From assembly GCF_006716185.1 (NCBI RefSeq), contig NZ_VFOP01000001.1, positions 2,604,001-2,668,000 of the forward strand: a DNA stretch of 64,000 nt. The letters are read 5' to 3'. Positions 17,117 to 25,384 of this stretch are shown here, piece by piece. A model generated the notes under the pieces. It ran no database searches and was not told where the DNA came from. It saw nothing but the letters and a program-made list of their open reading frames with translations. Origin of the DNA: Ornithinicoccus hortensis (GTDB taxonomy: Bacteria; Actinomycetota; Actinomycetes; Actinomycetales; Dermatophilaceae). Each line of letters opens with the position of its first letter. Within the stretch, counting starts at the first letter, position 1. The position numbers and the translations under genes were made by a program.

Positions 17117-17885
17117 GCGCGTGGATGGCAGTGCGTTGCAGGAAACGCGTGGCGTTCAGCGCCGCCATCCGCACGGCCGGACCGTATCGCCCGAGGGCGG
17201 CCGGTCCGGCCAGGCCGGTCACCGAGATGGCCGCCAGGACCCGCCCGTGCCGGTCGAAGATCGGGCTCCCGACGCAGGTGACGCCCAGGCGGGTCTCCTC
17301 GTGGTCGATCGCCAAACCGTTGGACCGGACCTTGGCGAGCTCCCGGGTGAGCGTCGCCCGGTCGGTTGTCGTCCGCGGGGTCACCGCCCCCAGGGTCTCG
17401 GGGAGGATGGCCGCCAGTTCGTCGGCTTCCAGGTGCGCCATGATGGCCTTGCCCATCGCGGTCGCGTGCGCCACGTGCCGGCCCCCGAGCCGGAACGGCA
17501 ATGGCGGGGCGTTCGGCCCGGGGACGCGGTCGACATACACGATGTCCGCGCCGTCCAGAACCGCGAGGTTGGCCGTATGCCGTGTCGCGTCCCGCAGGTC
17601 GTGCAGGTAGGGACTCACCGCTGTGCGCAGCGTCCGCTGCTGCGGCACCTGCAGACCCAGCTCGTAGAGGCGCAGCCCGAGCTGGATGCGGGTCCCGTGC
17701 CGCTCCATTAGCCCGACCTCGACCACCTGCTCCACGAGCCGGTAGGCCGTCGACCGGGCGAGCCCGGCGCGACGGGCCAGTTCGGCCACTGTCAGGGACC
17801 GGTCCTCCGCGGAGAAGGCCGCCAGGAGGTCGGTCGCCCGTCGCACGATGCCTGGGTTCCCCTGGTCCGTCTTGTCCTGCTCCAC
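17112..17885 (-). CDS. IclR-family transcriptional regulator
   Basis: The 257-residue protein has an N-terminal winged helix (about residues 11-70, with DLLAAFSAEDRSLTVAELARRAGLARSTAYRLVEQVVE) and the C-terminal IclR effector domain (about 80-250, with ATAMGKAIMAHL and LAIDHEETRLGVTCVGSPIFDRHGRVLAAISV). IclR proteins sense small carboxylic acids or aromatics. It is divergent from the MFS carrier at 18021 and convergent with the GntP permease, so it probably controls uptake of a carboxylate by one or both. The N-terminus at ATG 17885 (MEQDKTDQ) fits the family length. Confidence 0.88.
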   Translation of the reverse strand: MEQDKTDQGNPGIVRRATDLLAAFSAEDRSLTVAELARRAGLARSTAYRLVEQVVEVGLMERHGTRIQLGLRLYELGLQVPQQRTLRTAVSPYLHDLRDATRHTANLAVLDGADIVYVDRVPGPNAPPLPFRLGGRHVAHATAMGKAIMAHLEADELAAILPETLGAVTPRTTTDRATLTRELAKVRSNGLAIDHEETRLGVTCVGSPIFDRHGRVLAAISVTGLAGPAALGRYGPAVRMAALNATRFLQRTAIHAR

Positions 17886-17912
17886 CCGGCCACGCTAGCC
17901 CCCACGCCAAGG

Positions 17913-17930
17913 TGTCCGCTCAGCGGGACA
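17913..17930. promoter_or_regulatory. Near-palindrome in the iclR/MFS divergent region
   Basis: TGTCCGCT-C-AGCGGGACA is an inverted repeat with one extra G in the right arm. It lies 28 bases upstream of the IclR start and about 90 bases upstream of the MFS start. It is a plausible IclR operator for both promoters, and this is inference from position and symmetry. Confidence 0.5.
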
Positions 17931-18020
17931 TTCCACTTGAGAACCGGCCGTGTCCGATGAAAGATCCCTGACGGTCCGTCGGGCGCCGGGCGCCCACCCC
18001 CACTCACGAGAGAAGCAGCA

Positions 18021-19388
18021 ATGACAGCCACCGCCATGAGTCCTGAGTCCGCCGGAGTGGAGCGCAGCGCGATGCGCAAGATCACCCGGCGACTCGTGGT
18101 GCTGCTCTTCTTCGTCTACATCTTCAACTACCTGGACCGGACCAACATCGGGATCGCCAAGCTCGAGCTGCAGCCGGACATCGGGCTCAGCGAGGCGGCA
18201 TACGGACTCGGGGCGGGGCTGTTCTTCGTCGGCTATGTGATCTTCGAGGTGCCGAGCAACGTCATCCTGTACAAGGTCGGGGCCCGCCTCTGGATCGCCC
18301 GGATCATGGTGTCCTGGGGGCTGGTCGCCATGGCGATGGCCTTCGTCCAGGGGGAGACGAGCTTCTACATCCTGCGTTTCCTGCTGGGGGTCGCCGAGGC
18401 CGGCCTCGTGCCCGGGGTGATCCTCTACCTGACCGGCTGGATCCCGTCCGTGCGCCGGGCCCGGGTGATCGCGATGTTCTACCTGGCGGTGCCGCTGTCC
18501 ACCGTGATCGGTGCCCCGCTGTCCAGCTGGTTGATGGGGTTCGAGCCGTTTGGGCTCACCGGCTGGCGGTTCATGTTCCTGGTCGAGGGCTTCCCCTGCC
18601 TGATCCTGGCCGTCCTGGTGCTGCGCTACCTGACCGACCGGCCCGAGCAGGCCGACTGGCTCTCCCCCGCCGAGCGCGACTGGATCGCCACCGCGATGCG
18701 GGAGGAGGAGGAGCAGGCCGCCGGGCACAGCCACCGGGTGGGGTCCCTACTCGGGGCGATGAAGGACGTGCGCATCCTCGGGATGTCCGTCGTCTACTTC
18801 TCGATGATCATCCCGCTGTATGCGCTGGCCTTCTTCCTGCCCACGATCATCAACCAGATGGGCACCTTCAGCACCCTGCAGGTGGGGCTGCTGACCGCGC
18901 TGCCGTATGTCGGCGCCTCGGTCGGCCTGGTCGCGCTGGCGATCCACTCCGACCGGGCCAACGAGCGGGTCTACCACTATGCGGTGCCCGCCGCCGTCGG
19001 GACGGCCGGCCTCGTGGTCGCCGCCTTTACCGTGGTGTCCTCCCCCGCCGTGGCGCTGATTGGTTTCACCTTCGGGGCCGTCGGGTGCATCTCGACGCTG
19101 CCCTGCTTCTGGTCCGAGGCACCCAAGCTGCTCACCGGGATCGCCGCGGCGGCCGGGATCGCGCTGATCTCCAGCATCGGCAACATCGCGGGCTTCGTGG
19201 CGCCCTACATGGTCGCCCTGATCAAGGGCGAGGACGGCGCGGCGTCGGGCACCACGAACGCCATCCTGGTCTGTGCCGCCTTCCTCTGCATCGCGGCGGT
19301 CACCATGCTCGCCGTCGGACGCTCGGTCCGGCTCTCCAAGGACCGGGACGCGGCCGCGAGGGTCGCCGACGTGGCGGCCCGGCCGTGA
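18021..19388 (+). CDS. MFS transporter, anion:cation symporter (ACS) type
   Basis: The 455-residue protein has 12 predicted membrane helices and the ACS-family signature at helix 1 (FFVYIFNYLDRTNIGIAKLELQPDIGLSEAAYGLGAGLFF in pieces) and helix 4-5 (FLLGVAEAGLVPGVILYLTGWIP). ACS carriers import organic anions such as tartrate, hexuronates, phthalate or hydroxyphenylacetates. Its gene is divergent from iclR and is followed by a hairpin terminator, so it forms a single-gene unit. It lies directly upstream of the phosphotransfer/BMC region and may supply its substrate, but no sequence feature proves this. Start ATG 18021 is preceded by GAGAGAAG. Confidence 0.87.
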   Translation: MTATAMSPESAGVERSAMRKITRRLVVLLFFVYIFNYLDRTNIGIAKLELQPDIGLSEAAYGLGAGLFFVGYVIFEVPSNVILYKVGARLWIARIMVSWGLVAMAMAFVQGETSFYILRFLLGVAEAGLVPGVILYLTGWIPSVRRARVIAMFYLAVPLSTVIGAPLSSWLMGFEPFGLTGWRFMFLVEGFPCLILAVLVLRYLTDRPEQADWLSPAERDWIATAMREEEEQAAGHSHRVGSLLGAMKDVRILGMSVVYFSMIIPLYALAFFLPTIINQMGTFSTLQVGLLTALPYVGASVGLVALAIHSDRANERVYHYAVPAAVGTAGLVVAAFTVVSSPAVALIGFTFGAVGCISTLPCFWSEAPKLLTGIAAAAGIALISSIGNIAGFVAPYMVALIKGEDGAASGTTNAILVCAAFLCIAAVTMLAVGRSVRLSKDRDAAARVADVAARP

Positions 19389-19402
19389 CCTCGGTCCCCT
19401 GA

Positions 19403-19429
19403 CCCCACGCCCCGCCCGCGGGCGTGGGG
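19403..19429 (+). terminator. Hairpin terminator after the MFS gene
   Basis: A ten-base-pair stem CCCCACGCCC/GGGCGTGGGG (19403-19412 with 19420-19429) followed by TCTCCTCGT lies 14 bases after the MFS stop codon. It separates the MFS gene from the promoter region of the phosphotransfer operon. Confidence 0.75.
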
Positions 19430-19450
19430 TCTCCTCGTGCTATCCACTCC

Positions 19451-19516
19451 GGACAACCGACCGCGCCCATTTTGTCTAGGCAAGCACTCGGCGACCGCGC
19501 GGGGCGCTGGCAGTGT
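19451..19516 (+). promoter_or_regulatory. Operator 1 (GGACAA-N15-TTGTCT) and promoter of the phosphotransfer operon
   Basis: GGACAA at 19451-19456 and TTGTCT at 19472-19477 form an inverted repeat with a 15-base spacer. The same element, including the adjacent CCGACC, recurs at 27498-27524 before the BMC operon. A candidate -10 (CAGTGT, 19511-19516) lies 60 bases from the left end of the operator, and the other two sites show the same offset of 60-61. This places the operator centre near -60, a position typical of an activator. Confidence 0.72.
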
Positions 19517-19583
19517 GACGTACACGACACCGGGACCAACGGCGGTAGGTGTGGCCCACCGCCACTCAACAATGGAGGACGGG

Positions 19584-20000
19584 ATGGACGTACTTGCCGA
19601 GGGATACAACGCCTTCGAGACGGATAAGTCGCCGGAGGGCACCATCAAGTATCTGGATTCTCCCCAGGACGTGATCGCCCTGCTCCAGTCCGGCAAGCTG
19701 AAGGACCACATCCTCCTCGTCCGGGGCGGCACCACCACCTTCCTGGCGCCGGCCCTGAGCATGGGCGCGATCGGCGTCGTCACCATGTCCGGTGCCCCCG
19801 AGTCCCACCTCGGGATCTTGTCGCGGGAGTTCCAGACCCCCTGCGTGATGACCGCCCACCTGACCGCCAGCGACTCCCGCTACGTCGTCGGCAACACCCC
19901 CGACTCCCACTTCCAAGAGATCATCAACGGTCTCGACGGTGCTGCGGTCCGGCTGGACTGCTCCGATCATGACCTCGGCCGTGTGGTCCGGGTCGGCTGA
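19584..20000 (+). CDS. Free-standing phosphohistidine (PEP-utilising mobile) domain protein
   Basis: The 138-residue protein corresponds to the swivelling phosphohistidine domain of PEP synthase and PPDK. Its SHLGILSREFQTPCV stretch aligns with SHAAVVARALGTACV of the PPDK-like partner encoded 2.1 kb downstream, making His75 the predicted phospho-carrier and Cys87 the matching downstream cysteine. It has no ATP-grasp or PEP-binding domain, so it must receive phosphate from another protein or pass it on. Start ATG 19584 follows GGAGG; upstream in-frame codons are less well placed. It is the first gene of a rightward operon with the 477-residue protein (15 bases later), the small winged-helix-like protein and the PPDK-like protein. 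Split systems of this kind are known for phenylphosphate synthase; the equivalence is inference. Confidence 0.8.
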   Translation: MDVLAEGYNAFETDKSPEGTIKYLDSPQDVIALLQSGKLKDHILLVRGGTTTFLAPALSMGAIGVVTMSGAPESHLGILSREFQTPCVMTAHLTASDSRYVVGNTPDSHFQEIINGLDGAAVRLDCSDHDLGRVVRVG

Positions 20001-20015
20001 CTGAGGAGGACAACG

Positions 20016-21449
20016 ATGACCATTCAGAAGCAGGGACGCGACAGCCACCGCGACCGGTACGCCCCCGACGACGACGGCCTACGGTTCCAGGACCTCACCT
20101 ACACCGGCAACTTCGTCGGGATGGAGCCCGTCGTCGACGGGATCAAGGGCGACAAGCAGATGAAGGCCCGCGCCAAGACCAAGATCCTGGAGAAGGTCGG
20201 CAAGGAGGAGGTCCTCAAGGACCAGTTCAGCATCGACGAGCTGAACGACCTCAACAACTACCTGGCGTGGAACATCTGGGACGTTCTCGTCATGCGGGCC
20301 ACGGAGGGCGTCTCCGGCATGATCCCCCGCCAGGAGTACGAGATCCTGGCCTTCATGCACGAGTTCTACCGGTGGCCCGAGATCCTGGCGATGACCACCG
20401 ACGAGGTCGGCGGCGCGCAGGGCGTGATGGACATCGGGGCCACCGCACGACGGGAGATCGGCACCAAGGTCAACTCGGTCCACGACTGGGCCATCGGAGC
20501 GGTCGGGTTCGGTATGGGCCGGTGCGGTCTCCTCGCGCTGGAGGCCATCGAGCCCGATGACTACATCGCCGAGAGCAACACCATCCTGAAGTTCATGCAG
20601 CGGATCCTCTGGGGCAAGCGCCAGGACGGCTACCTGTTGAACTCCCAGGACCGGTACCGCTGTCAGATCCACGAGGACGACTTCCTCGCCGACCTGCTCG
20701 GGCAGGTGGAGAACTTCGAGCCGGGCGACGAGCGCCACGCCAAGTTCACCCAGTTCAACGCGGCGGCGGAGCTGTTGTCCTTCCTGGACCACTACGACTG
20801 CCGGCTGGGCCTGGGCGACACCGGACCGTACGAGTTGCCGGACGGCAAGATCCTGATCCTGCGCGACCTGTTCGTGAACGAGGAGGTCTTCCACTGGAGC
20901 GACGTCTGCGACGACGAGAAGCTCCCGCATGCCTACACCCTCGCCCTGGTCATCGACCCCGAGATGCTGGGTCTGCAGGAAATCCGCGTCAACGACATCT
21001 CGACGACGTTCACCCGCCCCAAGAACTACATCGGGGCCATCGTGGGTGGTGCCGTCTTCGCCCGGGAGAAGTGGAACACCCCGATGGGGCAGGTCCAGTC
21101 CATCCCCATCTCCGAGCTGGACGACCACCTCCCCCGGGTGCAGAACGCCACCTTGAAGCTGTACGCCAAGACGGCCAGGATGCCGCGGCGGGACCTGATC
21201 TGGAACGGCCAGTACGTCTACTACGTGGACATGATCCTGCCCTACCTGCGGCTCGGAGGCACCTACGAGAAGGCGTGCACGGACTACCAGCTCTGGGAGA
21301 TCGACCAGCGCGTGTCGAACTACTACTACGACATCACCAAGCGCGGCTTCGCCAGCGAGACGGTGCCCAACAAGATCTTCTCCGGCGCGGGCTACCTGCC
21401 CTTCTCCGACGGGGCCGATCTGCGCCGCTCCAAGTACCGCATCCTCTGA
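20016..21449 (+). CDS. 477-residue protein of the phosphotransfer operon, possible substrate-binding subunit
   Basis: I do not recognise this family from sequence. The soluble, acidic, tyrosine- and aspartate-rich protein has no signal peptide or membrane segment. Notable stretches are NNYLAWNIWDVLVMRATEG, a glycine-rich VGFGMGRCGLLALEAIEP, LILRDLFVNEEVFHW and a C-terminal region rich in YY pairs. With the 138-residue phosphohistidine protein it totals about 615 residues, close to the roughly 70-kDa subunit I recall for phenylphosphate synthase, where a large non-ATP-binding region accompanies the phosphohistidine domain. I therefore suggest that it binds the phosphate acceptor. It starts at ATG 20016 with a GAGGAGGA ribosome site and is followed by a strong intra-operon hairpin. 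Confidence 0.7.
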   Translation: MTIQKQGRDSHRDRYAPDDDGLRFQDLTYTGNFVGMEPVVDGIKGDKQMKARAKTKILEKVGKEEVLKDQFSIDELNDLNNYLAWNIWDVLVMRATEGVSGMIPRQEYEILAFMHEFYRWPEILAMTTDEVGGAQGVMDIGATARREIGTKVNSVHDWAIGAVGFGMGRCGLLALEAIEPDDYIAESNTILKFMQRILWGKRQDGYLLNSQDRYRCQIHEDDFLADLLGQVENFEPGDERHAKFTQFNAAAELLSFLDHYDCRLGLGDTGPYELPDGKILILRDLFVNEEVFHWSDVCDDEKLPHAYTLALVIDPEMLGLQEIRVNDISTTFTRPKNYIGAIVGGAVFAREKWNTPMGQVQSIPISELDDHLPRVQNATLKLYAKTARMPRRDLIWNGQYVYYVDMILPYLRLGGTYEKACTDYQLWEIDQRVSNYYYDITKRGFASETVPNKIFSGAGYLPFSDGADLRRSKYRIL

Positions 21450-21470
21450 AGTCGCCGCCCAGTTGACACC

Positions 21471-21500
21471 GTCGGGGGCCCGCCGTGGTGGGCCCCCGAC
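21471..21500 (+). other. Intra-operon 11-base-pair hairpin
   Basis: A perfect GC-rich stem (GTCGGGGGCCC at 21471-21481 with GGGCCCCCGAC at 21490-21500, eight-base loop) lies between the 477-residue gene and the next gene of the operon, 22 bases before its start. It lacks a U-run and could protect the upstream messenger or attenuate the downstream genes, giving more of the first two proteins than of the last two. Confidence 0.65.
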
Positions 21501-21521
21501 GCCGAGCCCGGGAGACCCTGC

Positions 21522-22139
21522 ATGCCGTCCCTGAAGGAAAAGACCGACTACGACGTCCTCAACGTCGTGGCCCTGAAGAAGATGGCCACCGCCGAGCAGG
21601 TCGCGGACGCGACCGGCCTGGAGGAGGCGCGCGTGACGGAGGTGCTGAGCGGCCTCGCCGAGACCGGCCTGGTCACCCTCCTGGGCGAGCAGGCACTCCC
21701 GGGCGAGACCGCGGTCCCCACCCTGGAGGACTACGCGGCGACGGCATACGACGCGGCCCGCCAGGACCCGGACATCCTGCTGGCCGCCGACCGGTTCGAG
21801 AAGGTCAACAGTGCCTTCCTCGGCGCGATGTCGGACTGGCAGCTCGTCTCCCTGGGTGGGCGGTCGGTGCCCAACGACCACTCCGACGCCGAGTACGACG
21901 ACAAGGTGATCACCCGGATCAACCGCCTGGTCGAGCGGCTCAACCCGATCCTGCTCGTGCTGGCCGGCCACGACCGCCGGTTCATGTCCTACGAAACCCG
22001 GTTCCGCGCGGCCCTGGACGCCGTCGACCGCGGGGACACCGAGCGAGTGTCCTCCCCGACGATCGACTCGGTGCACAACGTCTGGTTCGAGTTCCACGAG
22101 GATCTCCTGCGGACGCTGGGTCGAGCGCGACAGGAGTGA
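21522..22139 (+). CDS. Winged-helix-like small subunit of the phosphotransfer operon
   Basis: The 205-residue protein has an N-terminal helix-turn-helix-like segment (about 15-55: LKKMATAEQVADATGLEEARVTEVLSGL in pieces) and a mostly helical remainder with RINRLVERLNPILLVLAGHDRRF. It lacks a recognisable catalytic motif. Its stop codon overlaps the ATG of the PPDK-like gene (TGATG), which implies coupled translation and an equal amount of both proteins, as for subunits of one enzyme. Its size (about 22 kDa) is close to the roughly 24-kDa third component that I recall for phenylphosphate synthase. A regulatory DNA-binding role is the alternative, but the coupling favours a subunit. Confidence 0.65.
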   Translation: MPSLKEKTDYDVLNVVALKKMATAEQVADATGLEEARVTEVLSGLAETGLVTLLGEQALPGETAVPTLEDYAATAYDAARQDPDILLAADRFEKVNSAFLGAMSDWQLVSLGGRSVPNDHSDAEYDDKVITRINRLVERLNPILLVLAGHDRRFMSYETRFRAALDAVDRGDTERVSSPTIDSVHNVWFEFHEDLLRTLGRARQE

Positions 22140-24634
22140 TGGTGACCGCATACATCCGGACCTTCGCCGACGGTGACCCTGACGACGTCGCCCTGCTGGG
22201 AGGCAAGGGCGCGGGCCTGGTCTCGATGATCCAGAACGGTCTGCCGGTCCCGCCCGGTTTCGTCATCACCACCGAGGCCAGTCGGGAGTTCCTCCGGACC
22301 GGCACGGTCCCGCCCGAGTGCCTGGAGCAGGCCCGGACAGCCCTGGCCGAGCTCGAGGAGACCACCGGCAAGGTCTTCGGCGCCGGCCCCACGCCGTTGC
22401 TGCTCTCGGTGCGTTCGGGTGCGCCGATCTCGATGCCGGGGATGATGGACACCATCCTGAACCTGGGACTGACGCGGACCGCGGCGCAGGCACTGGGCGA
22501 GGTCACCGGGAGCACGCGCTTCGTCGCCGACGTCACTCGACGGTTCCACGAGATGTATGCCGACACAGTGCTGGGTGCGCTGGAACCCTCCGAGGAGGTC
22601 GCCGAGGCCCTGGACGCCCTCGACCCGTCGGTCGACCCGGGCGAGGCATACGACCGCATCTGGGGCCTGTGTGCCACCGCGCTGGAGGACGAGCTCGCCG
22701 AGGAGGTGCCCACCGACGCGGTCGCGCAACTCGAGGGGGCGATCGGCGCGGTGATCCGGTCCTGGAACACCCGGCGGGCACGCACCTATCGCGAGTTCCA
22801 CCACATCAGCCACGACCTGGGGACCGCGGTCGTGGTCCAGGCGATGGTCTTCGGCAACCTCGGACAGGACTCCGGCTCGGGGGTCGCCTTCACCCGCAAC
22901 CCCGTGTCCGGGGAGCCCGAGCTCTACGGGGAGTTCCTGACCGCCAGCCAGGGGGAGGACGTGGTCTCCGGGGCCTACACCCCCTCCCGGATCCAGGACA
23001 TCGAGCACCAACTCCCGGCGCCGTTCGCGGACCTGCGCCGCTACTGTGCCGAGTTGGAGCGGCAGCGGACCGACGTCCTGGACATCGAGTTCACCATCGA
23101 GCGCAGCACCCTCTATTTCCTCCAGGTCCGATCCGCCAAGCGGACCCCGGAGGCCGCGGTGCGGATCGCCCTGGACTTCCTGGCCGAGGGACAGCCACCG
23201 ACCCGTGCGCTGCAGGGACTCACCGCCGCCCAGGTCCGGCAGGTCGCGCGGCCACGCTTCGCCGAGGACGACGTCCGCGCCGCCCGCGACGAGGGACGGC
23301 TGGTGACCACGGGCGTGGGGGCGAGCCCCGGCCAGGTCTCCGGTTCGTTGGTGTTCGAGGCGGCCGACGCCCAGCGACTGGCCGAGGACGAGCAACCGGT
23401 GATCCTGGCGCGGCCGATCACCAGCCCGGCGGACCTGCACGGCATGATCGCCGCGCGCGGCATCGTCACGGGCAAGGGCGGCGCGACGAGCCACGCGGCC
23501 GTCGTGGCCCGGGCTCTGGGCACGGCCTGTGTGGTCGGGTGTGCCGATGCCCGGATCGACCCGGGGGCCGGCACGCTCACCGTGGGTGAGACGGTGCTGC
23601 GCTCCGGGGACGAGGTCTCGTTGGACGGCAGCAGCGGGGAACTGTTCGCGGGTCGGTTGGGTGCGGGGACGGAGGGTTCCCACCTCGAGCAGGTCGATGA
23701 TCTCCTCGCGCGGTGCCGGGAGATGGCGGGCTGTGAGGTGTATGCCCGGGTGACCCTGCCCTCCCACGTCGAGCAGGCCCGGCGCACGGGAGCCACGGGT
23801 CTGGTGACCGCGATCGACGATGTGCTCGCGGCCACTGGTCACCTGGACGACCTGGTGAGCGCCCTGATGTCCCGGCGCACCATCGGCGCCGACACGGCCC
23901 GACAGTTGGAGGACGCGGTCGCCACGGCGTTGGCGCCGGTCCTGGCCGAGGCGGGCGAGCAGGACGTCAACGTGCGTGCCCTCGACTTCATCGCCGACGA
24001 GTCCCGGGAGTTCCTGCAGCAGACTCCCCTGTTGACGGTGCACCCGGCCCTGAGCCTGCCGCTCGGCGTCCCCGAACTGATCCGGGCCCAGCTCGCCGGG
24101 CTGGCCAGGGCGGCGGCCGAGGCCGGGCGCACCCTGCCTCCGGTCCTGGCGGTGCGGCACGTCAGCGACGAACGGGAGGCCCGTGCCCTGACCGAGCTGG
24201 CGGCCGGGATCAAGGACGGTCGCTCCGTCCGGGTCGGGTCGTATGCGACCAGCGGGCGGGGCCTCGCACACGTGGGCAAGCTCACCGCGAGCACCGACGT
24301 CTACTGGGTGGAGCTCAAGCTGCTGTTGGCTGCCTACGTCGGGCTGCCGGCCAGGCTCTTCAACGCGGCCAAGCCGTTGGACGAGTACGTCCAGGCCGGA
24401 CACCTCGGGCTGGACCCGCGGGTGGAGATCGAGGGACCGATGCGTCAGGCCCTCGAGACCGTGGTGGGCGCCTGCGCTGCCGGCACCCGCCCCGGGGTCC
24501 GACTCAGCATGCCCGTCACCGACGACCTGGTGGACAGCCTCTATCGCCTGGGGTTCCGCAGGTTCGCCGTGGACATCGACGAACTGCGCCCCCTGACCTT
24601 CGCGCTGGGTAAGGCGGCGGCCCAGCCCGCCTGA
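22139..24634 (+). CDS. PPDK/PEP-synthase-like protein with degenerate PEP/pyruvate domain
   Basis: The 831-residue protein has a PPDK-type ATP-grasp N-terminus (about 1-345: LLGGKGAGLVSMIQNGLPVPPGFVI, SVRSGAPISMPGMMDTILNLG, GSGVAFTRNPVSGE) and a swivelling domain with GKGGATSHAAVVARALG, where His452 is the predicted phospho-carrier. The C-terminal 340 residues keep the outline of the PEP/pyruvate TIM barrel (VNVRALDFIADESREFL; late ELRPLTFALGKAAAQ) but lack the CGEHGG-type loop with the catalytic cysteine and the usual metal-binding residues, so pyruvate is unlikely to be the acceptor. I infer that it takes phosphate from ATP onto His452 and delivers it, perhaps through His75 of the 138-residue protein, to a non-pyruvate substrate. 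Start ATG 22139 overlaps the previous stop. Confidence 0.82.
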   Translation: MVTAYIRTFADGDPDDVALLGGKGAGLVSMIQNGLPVPPGFVITTEASREFLRTGTVPPECLEQARTALAELEETTGKVFGAGPTPLLLSVRSGAPISMPGMMDTILNLGLTRTAAQALGEVTGSTRFVADVTRRFHEMYADTVLGALEPSEEVAEALDALDPSVDPGEAYDRIWGLCATALEDELAEEVPTDAVAQLEGAIGAVIRSWNTRRARTYREFHHISHDLGTAVVVQAMVFGNLGQDSGSGVAFTRNPVSGEPELYGEFLTASQGEDVVSGAYTPSRIQDIEHQLPAPFADLRRYCAELERQRTDVLDIEFTIERSTLYFLQVRSAKRTPEAAVRIALDFLAEGQPPTRALQGLTAAQVRQVARPRFAEDDVRAARDEGRLVTTGVGASPGQVSGSLVFEAADAQRLAEDEQPVILARPITSPADLHGMIAARGIVTGKGGATSHAAVVARALGTACVVGCADARIDPGAGTLTVGETVLRSGDEVSLDGSSGELFAGRLGAGTEGSHLEQVDDLLARCREMAGCEVYARVTLPSHVEQARRTGATGLVTAIDDVLAATGHLDDLVSALMSRRTIGADTARQLEDAVATALAPVLAEAGEQDVNVRALDFIADESREFLQQTPLLTVHPALSLPLGVPELIRAQLAGLARAAAEAGRTLPPVLAVRHVSDEREARALTELAAGIKDGRSVRVGSYATSGRGLAHVGKLTASTDVYWVELKLLLAAYVGLPARLFNAAKPLDEYVQAGHLGLDPRVEIEGPMRQALETVVGACAAGTRPGVRLSMPVTDDLVDSLYRLGFRRFAVDIDELRPLTFALGKAAAQPA

Positions 24635-24658
24635 CCGACCCCGCCACCGGTGGGCGTC

Positions 24659-25372
24659 CTAGCCGCGCAGGGCGTTCCGGATCATGTCAAGCACCACGTC
24701 CGGCACGTTCCGGCTGGCGGCCCACCGGCGGACACCGCCGTACCGGCCGTCGAGGTGCTCGAGCAGTCCGGTGATCGTGGTCGCCCTGGCCTCGTAGAGC
24801 TCCGGGTACTGCTCCATGACGGTCCGGTAGCGCGGGAAGGCAGCCAGACGCGCCTTCACGAGGGGCATCGCCGAACCGGACCGCAGGTAGTCCGCGACGA
24901 TGTCGTCAGCACGGACCTCCGCGCACGCGAGCAGCAGGGCGACCACCAGGCCGGTGCGGTCCTTGCCGGCCGTGCAGTGGACGACCAGGGGGCCCCGGGC
25001 CAGCAGGATGCCGGCGGTCTCCAGGGCGAGGGGCACCATCGGGTCCCGTTCAATCAGGTCCAGGTAGGCGTCCAGGAGGAGCCGGCCGGGACGACCGGTC
25101 GGGGCGAGTTCGAGCATGGGGATGTTCACGTAGGCCACCGGGTGCGCGGCCAACGGCCCCCGCCCGAACTCGACCGCCTCCGCCCCACCGCGGAGGTCGA
25201 GCACCGACCGCACTCCCCAGCCCAGCATCCGCTGGGCATCGTCGGCGCTCAGCTCGCTCAGGCTGTCCGACCGGGCCAACCGGCCCGGCGGGACGGCCCC
25301 TCCCCCGGCGCCGACGAGCCCGCCCACGTCGCGGGTGTTGAGGGTGCCCTCCAGCGCCTCCAGGTCGCTCAT
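24659..25372 (-). CDS. Tyrosine/serine-type protein phosphatase (HCX5R family)
   Basis: The 237-residue protein carries the phosphatase P-loop HCTAGKDRTGL (HCX5R), with an N-terminal LEGTLNTRDVGG stretch and a VLDLRGGAE segment typical of the Y_phosphatase3 group. Members remove phosphate from proteins, phosphoinositides or small metabolites. It is the last gene of a leftward operon with the HAD-like and DUF7064/7065-like genes, starting 13 bases after the HAD stop. Its presence beside a phosphotransfer system suggests that it might hydrolyse the phosphorylated intermediate, which is inference. It is convergent with the PPDK-like gene, with only 24 bases between them. Confidence 0.82.
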   Translation of the reverse strand: MSDLEALEGTLNTRDVGGLVGAGGGAVPPGRLARSDSLSELSADDAQRMLGWGVRSVLDLRGGAEAVEFGRGPLAAHPVAYVNIPMLELAPTGRPGRLLLDAYLDLIERDPMVPLALETAGILLARGPLVVHCTAGKDRTGLVVALLLACAEVRADDIVADYLRSGSAMPLVKARLAAFPRYRTVMEQYPELYEARATTITGLLEHLDGRYGGVRRWAASRNVPDVVLDMIRNALRG

Positions 25373-25384
25373 CGGCCCGGCCCG

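Noticed and set aside
20079-24403. Very long minus-strand open frames opposite the phosphotransfer operon
   Set aside because: They mirror the coding strand of high-GC genes and show no protein-like patterns, whereas the plus-strand frames contain clear PPDK motifs.
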